From NCBI GenBank assembly GCA_900546265.1, contig URCA01000005.1:83429-147428 (forward strand): a stretch of 64,000 nt of DNA, in the 5' to 3' direction. The notes under the pieces were generated by a model. It was not told the DNA's origin, ran no database searches, and saw only the letters and a program-made list of their open reading frames with translations. Position 1 is the first letter of the stretch; the number at the start of each line of letters is the position of its first letter. The position numbers were made by a program, and so were the translations under genes. Shown piece by piece: positions 41,112 to 48,966 of this stretch. This DNA is from an uncultured Oscillospiraceae bacterium. Its GTDB lineage: Bacteria; Bacillota; Clostridia; Oscillospirales; Acutalibacteraceae.

Positions 41112-42371
41112 ATGGGTTTTAACATCGAAACCAGCGTGCCGATTCTCACCGTGTTTATTCAGGGGCTGCTCAGCTTCTTCTCCCCCTGTGTGCTGCCGCT
41201 CGTGCCCCTGTATGTGAGCTATCTGGCGGGCGGCGCCAAAACGGTGGAGGAAGACGGCACCATCCGCTACCGGCAGGGTCGGGTACTCGTCAACACCGTG
41301 TTTTTTGTCCTGGGCATCAGCTTCACCTTCTTTATACTGGGGCTCGGTTTCAACGCCCTGGGCCGCTTCTTCAGCGACAACCGCATCTGGTTTGCCCGCA
41401 TCAGCGGTATCATCATGATTCTGTTCGGTGTCTATCAGCTCGGCGTATTCGGCCAATCTAAGGTTCTCGGCAAAGAGCACCGTCTTCTTTTCCGGCTGGA
41501 TCGCCTGGCGATGGGCCCTCTTCCGGCGCTGCTGCTCGGCTTTACATTCAGCTTTGCCTGGACGCCCTGCGTCGGTCCCACCCTGGGCAGCGTTCTGCTG
41601 ATGGCCGGCTCCTCCGGATCCATGGCCAAAGGCTTCGCGCTCATCGGCGTCTATACCATCGGGTTTATCCTGCCGTTTCTGGCCGTGGGCCTGTTCACCG
41701 GAACGGTGCTCAATTTCTTCAAAAAGCACCGCAACGTGGTCAAATACACGGCTAAAATCGGCGCGGTTCTGCTGATTTTGATGGGCGTTATGACCCTGAC
41801 CGGCATGATGAATGGTTTCACCAGCTATCTGTCACAGTTTGGCGGCGGGCAGGAATCCGCCTCCTCCGCCGTCAGCGCCGCCCCCGATACTTCCGAGGAA
41901 TCCTCCTCTGCGTCTCAGGAGCCCGCTTTTCCGGCGCCAGATTTCACCCTGACCGATCAGTACGGCAAGCAGCATAAGCTGTCCGACTTCAAAGGGAAAA
42001 CAGTTTTCCTCAACTTCTGGGCGACCTGGTGCGGACCCTGCCGCAGCGAAATGCCGGAAATTCAGGCTCTTTATGAGAAATACGGCAAGAACGAGAAAGA
42101 CCTGATCGTCTTGGGCGTGGCCGGTCCCAACCAGGGGAACGAAGGCTCCACGGCCTCCATCAAAAAGTTTTTGAAGGACAATCGATATACTTTCCCCGTA
42201 GTGATGGACGAGAGCGGGGATGTGTTCGCGGAATACGGCATCCGCGCCTTTCCCACCACCTTCATGATCGACAAGGAGGGCAACATCTTCGGCTATGTGG
42301 AAAGCGCCCTAACCGGCGATGTCATGGAAAGCATCGTCCAGCAAACCATGTCCGGAAAACGCACCTCTTAA
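41112..42371 (+). CDS. CcdA-type membrane electron carrier fused to a TlpA-like thioredoxin domain
   Basis: A 419-residue fusion. The N-terminal 235 residues form a six-helix CcdA/DsbD core with its two redox Cys in SPCVLPLVPL (Cys26) and WTPCVGPTLG. A Ser/Ala/Glu-rich linker (about 240-275) follows, then an extracytoplasmic TlpA/ResA-like thioredoxin domain with NFWATWCGPCRSEMP. The protein would pass reducing power from cytoplasmic thioredoxin across the membrane to its own outer domain. It starts 25 bases after the flavoprotein relic, with AAGGAG before the ATG. Confidence 0.92.
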   Translation: MGFNIETSVPILTVFIQGLLSFFSPCVLPLVPLYVSYLAGGAKTVEEDGTIRYRQGRVLVNTVFFVLGISFTFFILGLGFNALGRFFSDNRIWFARISGIIMILFGVYQLGVFGQSKVLGKEHRLLFRLDRLAMGPLPALLLGFTFSFAWTPCVGPTLGSVLLMAGSSGSMAKGFALIGVYTIGFILPFLAVGLFTGTVLNFFKKHRNVVKYTAKIGAVLLILMGVMTLTGMMNGFTSYLSQFGGGQESASSAVSAAPDTSEESSSASQEPAFPAPDFTLTDQYGKQHKLSDFKGKTVFLNFWATWCGPCRSEMPEIQALYEKYGKNEKDLIVLGVAGPNQGNEGSTASIKKFLKDNRYTFPVVMDESGDVFAEYGIRAFPTTFMIDKEGNIFGYVESALTGDVMESIVQQTMSGKRTS

Positions 42372-42379
42372 AAGCAGCT

Positions 42380-42411
42380 GGGCCGCACAGCCATCGCCGT
42401 GCGGCCCGGTT
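42380..42411 (+). terminator. Terminator of the CcdA-TlpA gene
   Basis: A 9-bp GC stem (42380-42388 with 42399-42407) and a short T-run, overlapping the end of the converging phosphopantetheinyl transferase gene. Confidence 0.75.
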
Positions 42412-43035
42412 TTATAACGCATGTCGCAGCTCGTCCCACGTCATCCTCTGGACCAGCTCTTTGCAAAATGGTACGGCGGAACAAACCGACGCGGCCCAAT
42501 CCCCTTCCCGGAAGGTGGTCAGCAACTGGGCAGTCTTCTCCTGTCTCGTGTCGATGCCCGCCAGCACCTGGGCCAGTCCTTGGCCCGACCACTTGCTGTA
42601 CGCCTCTTTCTGCGTCCAAAGCGCCGTCATCTTTGCAGCATCCTGGCCGCACCACTCCGTTTCCGCCGGGGTAAAGCAGCGGCGCAGCACACGCGGGGAC
42701 AGCACTCGAATCGTCTCGATATCAACCCCGATCTCCTGGTCGCTGATCCCGAGAAGCACGGCCGTTCCGGAATGCGAGAGATTATAGCGGCAGGAGGGGC
42801 ACCCTGGCAGAAAGGGCTTTCCCGTGGGTGAAAGCCCAAGCGACAGCTGATCCCTTCTAAGTCCTGTGCACCTCTGGAGGAGAACCGCCTCCAGCGCATA
42901 AGCCGCCAGCCGCGTCGTCCGATTCCCCGCCGCCACCCTTTCGCGCCGCCCCGGCAGCAGCTTGTTCAGCACCGCCGCCTCCTCGCCGCTGTCAAGAAGG
43001 GCCGGCGCCTCCAGCAACCAGACAGATAGCGGCAT
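42412..43035 (-). CDS. Sfp-type 4'-phosphopantetheinyl transferase
   Basis: A 207-residue transferase that attaches the phosphopantetheine arm of CoA to carrier proteins. The metal-binding GVDIE and the WTQKEAYSKWSGQGL motif are intact, with YNLSHSG upstream. The length is typical for the Sfp group; AcpS types are shorter. No polyketide or peptide synthetase gene is nearby, so the carrier it serves is unknown. AAGGGGGGG precedes the ATG. Confidence 0.9.
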   Translation of the reverse strand: MPLSVWLLEAPALLDSGEEAAVLNKLLPGRRERVAAGNRTTRLAAYALEAVLLQRCTGLRRDQLSLGLSPTGKPFLPGCPSCRYNLSHSGTAVLLGISDQEIGVDIETIRVLSPRVLRRCFTPAETEWCGQDAAKMTALWTQKEAYSKWSGQGLAQVLAGIDTRQEKTAQLLTTFREGDWAASVCSAVPFCKELVQRMTWDELRHAL

Positions 43036-43099
43036 CGCTCGTCCCCCCCTTCCTCATACTGCCAGCAGTATACCATACCCCGCCTTGTCTTGACAAGGC

Positions 43100-43129
43100 G
43101 AAAAAGCCTGCCGTCCGAAGCGGCAGGCT
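43100..43129 (-). terminator. Terminator of the spoIVFB-type gene
   Basis: A 9-bp stem (43105-43113 with 43121-43129) followed by T5 on the minus strand. A second small inverted repeat (43081-43100) lies just beyond. Confidence 0.8.
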
Positions 43130-43720
43130 CTATTTTTTCTTGAGCAGCAGCAGTAATACGAGGTAGACGCTGACCGCCAGCAGCGTAAAATTATACCCGC
43201 TGTGCAGCAGCACGTAGAAGCCCGCCGCTGCCAGAGGCAAGATGGTCACCACCGACACAACCAGAACCGCGCGGGTCGCCTTCGGCTCCTCCATGTGGGG
43301 CGCCAAAAGACAGAACAGCGCCTGTCCCCCGTCCAGAGGTTCCACCGGCAGCAGATTCATCACCGCCATGGTCGCATGCACCATGACCGGCGTCGTCCAG
43401 CCTCCGCCAAGCAGCAGAAGGATCCCACAGGAGAGGCCGTTGACCAGCGGCCCGGCAAGAGAAACCCACACATTTTTTCCATAGCCGATAGGCGCGTGAA
43501 CATCCTGCTCGACCCGCACGCCGAAAATGCCGATCGATACCCGCGCCGGTCTTCCGCCGCAGGCCAGCAGCATTAGAAAATGCCCCGCCTCGTGCATCAC
43601 CGAGGCGGCCAGGCACCATCCCGCCATACCGCCTGTGTCCAGCGTCAGCAGCACCACCACCGTAGCCGGAAACAACAGGCTGCACGCCCATTCGGTTCCC
43701 CACAGCCGAAACTTAAGCAT
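43130..43720 (-). CDS. spoIVFB: SpoIVFB-type intramembrane M50 metalloprotease
   Basis: A 196-residue membrane protease with several transmembrane helices. Zinc ligands are in MHEAGHF (HExxH), with the third in NLLPVEPLDGGQ (NxxPxxPLDG). In Bacillus, SpoIVFB cuts pro-sigma-K in the outer forespore membrane. It overlaps the upstream M23-domain gene by 8 bases, as the spoIVFA-spoIVFB pair does, and lies next to spoIVA and sipL. Assignment rests on family and context; a general site-2 protease is the alternative. Confidence 0.82.
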   Translation of the reverse strand: MLKFRLWGTEWACSLLFPATVVVLLTLDTGGMAGWCLAASVMHEAGHFLMLLACGGRPARVSIGIFGVRVEQDVHAPIGYGKNVWVSLAGPLVNGLSCGILLLLGGGWTTPVMVHATMAVMNLLPVEPLDGGQALFCLLAPHMEEPKATRAVLVVSVVTILPLAAAGFYVLLHSGYNFTLLAVSVYLVLLLLLKKK

Positions 43721-44651
43721 ACAGGCTGACCGGCACCAGGCCGACCGGATTATAGGTCTGCCCGTTCACCCGTACCTCGACATGCAGATGGCTGCCGGTT
43801 ACGTCGCCCGTGGCGCCCACCTTCGCTACGATTTCCCCCGCCCGGATAATCGCTTCCTTTTCGGCCAGAATCTCCGAGCAGTGGGCGTACAGAACCTCGA
43901 TGCCGTTACCGTGATACAGCTTGATGTAGTTTCCGTAAGTGGGATCTTGTCCCACATCGGAAACCACGCCGAAATACATCGCATGCACCGGCGTGCCCTC
44001 CGGCGCGCCGATATCGAGGCCCTTGTGGAACCCCTCCCCTTCCTTGGTCGGATTTTTCCGATAGCCGTACCCGGAGGTGATCGTACCGGTATCCAGCGGC
44101 GCCGTGGCCAGACGGTTGGCCGTTACCACGCCGAAGGTAGAGCCTTCCGGCGCGTAACGAACCGTCTGAACAGACGCGGTGCCGGAGGAAGCGGATTCCG
44201 CAGGAAGCGTGGCGCCTGCCTGCTTGGTGCCCTCGCTGCTGGCCGGCGCGTTCGCCGAAGACGCGCCTTCCCCGCTTTCCGCAGGCCGGCTGTCCGGTAC
44301 GGACGCATCCGATGTATCCGACGAAGATGACGCGCCGTCCGGCTGGGAGGCATCGCCGGAGCTGTCTCCCGGCACGGGCTCGCTGTTCGGCGATTCAAAC
44401 AAGGCCGCCAGAGTCGCCACAATGGAGTTGCTCATGATGGATTCGTTGAACTGCTGACGCAGCTGCGCAAAAGCGTCGCCCCCCACCAGCTTCATCACCA
44501 GCACCAGCAAAATCACCGCTATGCAGGAAACGCTCTGAACCAGCACCACCTGCATGCCCGCCAGCGACGGCTTCTTTCCCCCACGGTTTCTCTGTTCTCC
44601 CGCCGGACGGCGGGACGGCCTGTTCGGTCTTTCTTCCGGCGTATTCGGCAT
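43713..44651 (-). CDS. SpoIVFA-like membrane-anchored M23 peptidase-domain protein
   Basis: About 312 residues: a basic N-terminus, one transmembrane segment (about 32-57), a long Ser/Ala/Asp-rich linker (about 90-175) and a C-terminal LytM/M23 domain. Zinc-site residues are all present (HKGLDIGAP, then GSHLHVEV), so the domain could be a live peptidase. SpoIVFA also has a LytM domain and holds SpoIVFB in check; the overlapping SpoIVFB-type gene supports that match. A SpoIIQ-like protein is the alternative. ATG 44649-44651 has better spacing to AAGGGA than one three codons earlier. Confidence 0.7.
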   Translation of the reverse strand: MPNTPEERPNRPSRRPAGEQRNRGGKKPSLAGMQVVLVQSVSCIAVILLVLVMKLVGGDAFAQLRQQFNESIMSNSIVATLAALFESPNSEPVPGDSSGDASQPDGASSSSDTSDASVPDSRPAESGEGASSANAPASSEGTKQAGATLPAESASSGTASVQTVRYAPEGSTFGVVTANRLATAPLDTGTITSGYGYRKNPTKEGEGFHKGLDIGAPEGTPVHAMYFGVVSDVGQDPTYGNYIKLYHGNGIEVLYAHCSEILAEKEAIIRAGEIVAKVGATGDVTGSHLHVEVRVNGQTYNPVGLVPVSLYA

Positions 44652-44669
44652 GTATCCCATTCCCTTCCG

Positions 44670-44699
44670 CCGGCGCGGGAGGCCTCCCTCCCGCGCCGG
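44670..44699 (-). other. Intercistronic hairpin between spoIVA and the SpoIVFA-like gene
   Basis: A 13-bp perfect GC-rich stem (44670-44682 with 44687-44699) with a 4-base loop and no T-run on either strand. It lies just before the ribosome site of the SpoIVFA-like gene and could block RNA decay or lower downstream expression. Confidence 0.6.
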
Positions 44700-44712
44700 A
44701 TGTCCTATCCAA

Positions 44713-46191
44713 TTATACGATGATGCAAATCAGGCCGCTGCAGCCTTCATTGATAATGCGCTCCACCGTTTCCTTGAGCTTGATGCGGGCATCCGTCGGC
44801 ATACGGTACAGCTTGTTATGAAGCCCCTCGTTGACCAACCCATACAGGGAGGTGCCGAAGATGTTGGACTCCCAGATTTTTCCGGGGCTCTCCTCAAACT
44901 CCCGCAGCAGATAGCTGACCAGCTCTTCCGACTGCTTCTCGCTGCCCACAATGGGGGAAACCTCGGTGGTGATGTTGGCCTTGAGCATATGGATGGAGGG
45001 GGCCTCCGCCCGCAGGCGGATACCGTACCGGCCGCTCTGCTTGATAATTTCCGGCTCCTCCAGGGTCATTTCCTCCAGTTCCGGCATCACGATGCCGTAC
45101 CCGGTGGCCTCAACCTGATCGAGAGCGCTCTTGATTTTTGCATACTTTTTCTGGACGTCCGCCAGTTCCATCATGGTGGCCATCAGCGCCGCCTCATCGG
45201 TGATATCCAGACCAGTGGTCTCCCCGAGCACGCGATAGAATAGGCCGGGATCAATGGTGACGTTGATGGTGGCGCAGCCCTGTCCCAGCTCCACGCCGGT
45301 GAGCCTGGCCGCGTCCACATACTCGCAGTTCTCGACGCCGCCAGCCATGCCAGCCACCTGGCTGACCTTCCTCACCCGCCCGGCCGCCTCCCGGATAGAG
45401 TCGAAAATCGTCTTGCGGATGGGATGATTCTTATCCAGGCTGGTCAGCCATTTGGGCAGCTCCACACCAATTTCCCGCACCGGGAACTCAAAAAGCACCT
45501 TCTCCAGGATTTTTCGGATTTCGGCCTCGCCCATATCCAGGCAGTTGACCGGACAAACCGGTACGCCGTAGCTTTTCTCCAAATCCGCGCACATCTGCAT
45601 CACGGCGGTGGAGGTGGGGTTCATGGTGTTCATCAGCACCACGAAGGGCTTGTGGATCTGCTTGAGCTCCCCGACCACCCGTTCCTCGGCCTCTCGGTAT
45701 TCCTCCCGGGGAATCTCGGTAATGCTTCCATCGGTGGTAATCACCAGGCCGATGGTGGAATGCTCGTTGATGACCTTCTGGGTGCCTATTTCCGCCGCCA
45801 TGTTGAAGGGGACCTCCTCCTCAAACCATGGCGTCTTGACCATGCGGGGCTGGTTGTTCTCGATGTATCCCAGCGCCGAAGGAACAATGTAACCCACGCA
45901 GTCGATGAGACGGACGTTCAAATTGGCCGTGCCGTCCACCGAAATGCTGACCGCCTGCTCCGGGATGAACTTAGGCTCGGTGGTCATGATGGTCCGCCCC
46001 GCCGAAGACTGGGGCAGCTCGTCGTTGGCCCGCTCCCGCCGATAGGCACTGTCGATATTGGGTATCACCAGGGTATCCATAAAGCGCTTGATAAACGTGG
46101 ACTTTCCGGTCCGGACCGGTCCCACCACACCGATATAGATGTCGCCGTCCGTCCGTTTGGCAATGGTATCGTAAATGCTCTGGCCTTCCAT
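44713..46191 (-). CDS. spoIVA: Stage IV sporulation protein A (coat basement-layer ATPase)
   Basis: 492 residues, the same length as Bacillus subtilis SpoIVA, with Walker A VGPVRTGKST and Lys30 at the same position. It polymerises on the forespore surface using ATP and forms the base on which the coat is built. The C-terminus IINEGCSGLICIIV matches the family. The ATG at 46189-46191 has GGGGGAG 7 bases upstream. It starts 14 bases after sipL, with no separate promoter, so both are made together in the mother cell; SpoVM and SipL are its partners. Confidence 0.96.
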   Translation of the reverse strand: MEGQSIYDTIAKRTDGDIYIGVVGPVRTGKSTFIKRFMDTLVIPNIDSAYRRERANDELPQSSAGRTIMTTEPKFIPEQAVSISVDGTANLNVRLIDCVGYIVPSALGYIENNQPRMVKTPWFEEEVPFNMAAEIGTQKVINEHSTIGLVITTDGSITEIPREEYREAEERVVGELKQIHKPFVVLMNTMNPTSTAVMQMCADLEKSYGVPVCPVNCLDMGEAEIRKILEKVLFEFPVREIGVELPKWLTSLDKNHPIRKTIFDSIREAAGRVRKVSQVAGMAGGVENCEYVDAARLTGVELGQGCATINVTIDPGLFYRVLGETTGLDITDEAALMATMMELADVQKKYAKIKSALDQVEATGYGIVMPELEEMTLEEPEIIKQSGRYGIRLRAEAPSIHMLKANITTEVSPIVGSEKQSEELVSYLLREFEESPGKIWESNIFGTSLYGLVNEGLHNKLYRMPTDARIKLKETVERIINEGCSGLICIIV

Positions 46192-46205
46192 ACGGTCACT
46201 CCCCC

Positions 46206-47729
46206 TTAACAAAGCGGCACCAACAGCATGGTGTCCTCCGGTAATATTTCGCTGGACAGGTTGTTCTCCTCCATCACGGCATTCATGGAGGTGTGGCAGT
46301 TCTTGGCGATTTCCCAAATGGATTCGCCGCCGCCCGCGAAGTAAATCTTCAGCGCGGCTCTTTCGGGCGGAAACTCGGCGTTATCCTCCGCCGTAATGGC
46401 CGTAACCGCCTGACAGGTGTTTCCCGCGTAGCAGCAGCGCACCACTTCCAGCTCCAGCCGCAGCTCGACCTTGCCGCCGACAATGGCGTATTCCACCTGG
46501 GTGACGGCCATATCCGCTGTCATGCTGTCGCACCGCTCGTCATAATCCAGAGTAAAATCCGCCGGCCGCTCGTAGTAGGCGACCGCCCCGCCGGGATCCC
46601 GGGCCAGCATGGAAATCAGCAGCCGTCCGTCCACGAAGGCCTTTCCGTCCTCGCACCGCTGGCCAACCGGTGACGCCTCGCACCAGACGTCCACGATATC
46701 CGACACGCCGTCCGGCGGCAGCTCGAAGGCTTCCTTGACCACGTTGGTCTCCCGCCGCACATGCATTAGATGCTGGGTCTCCAAGCGGCCGGTTTCCAGC
46801 TTGAGAGGGCACCGGGCGGAATACGCGTCAATGACTACCTCGGAGGAACCCGTGCGGTAGCACTGGAGCTGGGCCGTCAGCTTAATGCTCACGGCCAGCA
46901 GACAGCTCTCGCCGTTTTGGTTGACGCTGATATGGACGTCGCTGGATACCACATCCAGGAAAACCTGGCACTGCCAGTCATCGCTCAAGCCGTCTACATC
47001 GATGATTTGGCTGAAGGGGATTTCATGGCGCACTTGTTCCATCGTCCCGGCCGACACATCGCTGGCATACAGATTTTTCAGCAGAATGTCGCCCTTGATG
47101 ATGGCCTTGTTGGCCAACAGCTTGCAGTCGGTCAGGCAGGGGACGGCTTCTCCGCGGATGAGTGCTTCCGCCGGCGGTTTTCCGCTTCCCAAATCCAGTA
47201 CCTCACTGATGGTAAAGGTCTTCTCGGCACTGGCCGCGGGCACGGAATAGGACACCGGCTGATTGCGGGTGTACAGGCCGCCTCCCGTGGCGTCACAGAC
47301 GACCTCCCGGCCGCCCTCCGCCGTGATTTTCAGCTTGACCGTGAACGCGCCGTGGACGTCCAGCCTGCGGGGGCTGGTGGCCCGGCAGTTGACATAATCT
47401 GTTTTGGCCGTGGCCCGCACACAGGGATTCAGCCCCATGCTTTTGACGGCAAATGTACTGGTGAAGGGCTGGCTGAATTCGCAGCAGCGCACACACTTAC
47501 GCGCTTCATCCAGATACATGACCCGGATGTTTGCCTGCCCGTCCACCAGCATCCGATCCCCGCTGAGCTGCTTTGACTGAATGACCGGCTTGAGGGTACA
47601 TTTCAGCACCGCTGCAATGTCCGGACAATAGTCCGGCAGGACAAAGTCACAGTCCACCGGACGTTCGTCAAAGTCATCGAACAAGGTTTCATTGGTGGAA
47701 ATGGCCTTGTTCATCACCTTAAAGTCCAT
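46206..47729 (-). CDS. sipL: SipL-like coat morphogenesis protein (DUF3794/SPOCS and LysM)
   Basis: A 507-residue protein: DUF3794 (SPOCS)-type repeats through the first 430 residues and a C-terminal LysM domain (GESIWEIAKNCHTSMNAVM) ending in LLVPLC. This is the layout of Clostridioides difficile SipL (SpoIVA-interacting protein L), whose LysM domain binds SpoIVA. The spoIVA gene starts 14 bases downstream, which supports the assignment. The ATG at 47727-47729 has GGAGAGG 7 bases upstream. Upstream GAATA and CATATG elements 13 bases apart might be a sigma-E promoter; unproven. Confidence 0.88.
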   Translation of the reverse strand: MDFKVMNKAISTNETLFDDFDERPVDCDFVLPDYCPDIAAVLKCTLKPVIQSKQLSGDRMLVDGQANIRVMYLDEARKCVRCCEFSQPFTSTFAVKSMGLNPCVRATAKTDYVNCRATSPRRLDVHGAFTVKLKITAEGGREVVCDATGGGLYTRNQPVSYSVPAASAEKTFTISEVLDLGSGKPPAEALIRGEAVPCLTDCKLLANKAIIKGDILLKNLYASDVSAGTMEQVRHEIPFSQIIDVDGLSDDWQCQVFLDVVSSDVHISVNQNGESCLLAVSIKLTAQLQCYRTGSSEVVIDAYSARCPLKLETGRLETQHLMHVRRETNVVKEAFELPPDGVSDIVDVWCEASPVGQRCEDGKAFVDGRLLISMLARDPGGAVAYYERPADFTLDYDERCDSMTADMAVTQVEYAIVGGKVELRLELEVVRCCYAGNTCQAVTAITAEDNAEFPPERAALKIYFAGGGESIWEIAKNCHTSMNAVMEENNLSSEILPEDTMLLVPLC

Positions 47730-47852
47730 GAATACACCTCTCCTTTGTGCTGCGGATGCCACGCCGCACTCACAGCTGCATACGCATATGTTCACTCTCA
47801 ATATATTCTACCTGTCCAAGAAGTATGCACCGTCTCAAACAAAGATTTCTCC

Positions 47853-47885
47853 AAAAGAAAAGGACATGGCCGCATGGCCATGTCC
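47853..47885 (-). terminator. Terminator of spoVM
   Basis: A 10-bp perfect stem (47862-47871 with 47876-47885) with a 4-base loop and a T-rich tail on the minus strand, 22 bases after the spoVM stop. It separates spoVM from sipL. From here to 47730 no gene was seen. Confidence 0.85.
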
Positions 47886-47907
47886 TCTCCGGCGATCCCC
47901 GCCGTCT

Positions 47908-47997
47908 TCAGTCTATGTAGCTTTCCTTCTTAATGCCGAACAGCTTGCGCAGGATCCCGCTGAACAGTTTGGGGCTCTTTACAATGACGATTTGCAT
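47908..47997 (-). CDS. spoVM: SpoVM amphipathic coat-anchoring peptide
   Basis: A 29-residue peptide with the SpoVM pattern: MQIVIVKSPKLFSGILRKLF, then a basic GIKKE tail. The Pro in KSPK corresponds to the helix-breaking Pro of Bacillus SpoVM (KLPKFLGGI). The family binds the curved forespore membrane and recruits SpoIVA. GGAGGA is 8 bases before this ATG; another ATG two codons earlier (48001-48003) is too close. The position, after thiN and rsgA, is the same as in Bacillus subtilis, and sipL and spoIVA follow. Confidence 0.9.
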   Translation of the reverse strand: MQIVIVKSPKLFSGILRKLFGIKKESYID

Positions 47998-48019
47998 ACT
48001 CATACTCCTCCATTTAGCG

Positions 48020-48163
48020 TCAATTTCGGGCTTTGGAACAACCAACAACCACGAGCGCCGCCGCGACTACAACAAGCATCAGCTGGGGCGGGCATATCGT
48101 GGCAGCCAGCAAACCGACGCCGAAGGCCGCACAAAACAAACCTGTACTGCATTTGCGTTTCAC
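48020..48163 (-). CDS. 47-residue membrane protein encoded before spoVM
   Basis: A short frame starting at GTG with GGGGGA 8 bases upstream: a basic MKRKCSTG, a hydrophobic segment, a central CPP, a second hydrophobic run and a C-terminal GCSKARN. It would form one long or two short membrane helices with three Cys. It ends 22 bases before the spoVM start, in the same direction, and no terminator separates them. I recognise no family. The ribosome site and spacing support a real gene; a role in sporulation is inference from position. Confidence 0.55.
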   Translation of the reverse strand: MKRKCSTGLFCAAFGVGLLAATICPPQLMLVVVAAALVVVGCSKARN

Positions 48164-48267
48164 CGAAGTCATCCCCCATCCGCTTTCGTAATCACGGCGT
48201 TTCCCGTGTCTACTATCAGCATATTCGACACGCGGAAAAGGGTGCAGACTTTTCTGCTGTAAAAACG

Positions 48268-48894
48268 TCAATCTTTTGAAAAAAGAAGCAATAAAATGCC
48301 TTCCTGGAAGGAAATTCGCGCCGGACAATCCAAAAATTCATTGCTGACCCCCACGGGATTGTCGGTCGTCAGCGTCGCGTCGGTCAGCAGATACCGGACG
48401 TCCCTCAGCGTGACGCCCCGCACCTCACCGCCATACGGGAAGAGCGACAGCTTCCATCCCTTCTGCGGGGGGATAGTAAAGGACGACGGCGCATACAGGA
48501 AAACCCGGTTGCGCTCATCCGCCATCATCGGCGTGCCTCCCTGGCGATGGATATACAGCATCACCGCCAGATTGGCTATGGTGTGATCCAGCCGGCCCCC
48601 CGTGCAGCCCAGCAGCAGGAAATCCCGGAATCCCCGCTCCAGCCCCGCCATAGCGGCCGCCATGGTGTCCGTCCAGTCCTTTTCGGCCGGCAGACGGAGC
48701 ACCTCCGCCCGCGTTTCCCGCGGCGCCTCGCCGGAATCGAAATCCGCCACAATCAGCCCGGGGGTTACCCCCAATCTTTCGGCCAACCGCATCCCGCCGT
48801 CCGCCGCGATAAACCAGTCGTCATCGCGCAGCAGCGGGCGCAAGGCCTCCGGATCCTCCACCGGCCCGGCGGACAATATGACACAGCGGCTCAT
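48268..48894 (-). CDS. thiN: Thiamine pyrophosphokinase
   Basis: A 208-residue enzyme making thiamine diphosphate from thiamine and ATP. Motifs FIAADGGMRLAERLG, VADFDSG, KDWTDTMAA and CTGGRLDHTIANL are typical. Start has AGGAGAG nearby. It lies 72 bases after rsgA; in Bacillus rpe lies between these two genes, and it is missing here. Confidence 0.94.
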   Translation of the reverse strand: MSRCVILSAGPVEDPEALRPLLRDDDWFIAADGGMRLAERLGVTPGLIVADFDSGEAPRETRAEVLRLPAEKDWTDTMAAAMAGLERGFRDFLLLGCTGGRLDHTIANLAVMLYIHRQGGTPMMADERNRVFLYAPSSFTIPPQKGWKLSLFPYGGEVRGVTLRDVRYLLTDATLTTDNPVGVSNEFLDCPARISFQEGILLLLFSKD

Positions 48895-48966
48895 GTGCTT
48901 TCTCTCTCCTGACTTCCGTAACGCCGTTTAGAACCCCACGGCCTCATTGGTGGACCGACCGTCTGT

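Noticed and set aside
41073..41729. Minus-strand frame opposite the CcdA-TlpA gene
   Set aside because: A low-complexity His/Gln/Glu-rich shadow of the membrane protein gene, without ribosome site.
44670..44699. Intrinsic terminator between spoIVA and the SpoIVFA-like gene
   Set aside because: The stem is strong, but neither strand has a T-run, so it is listed only as a hairpin.
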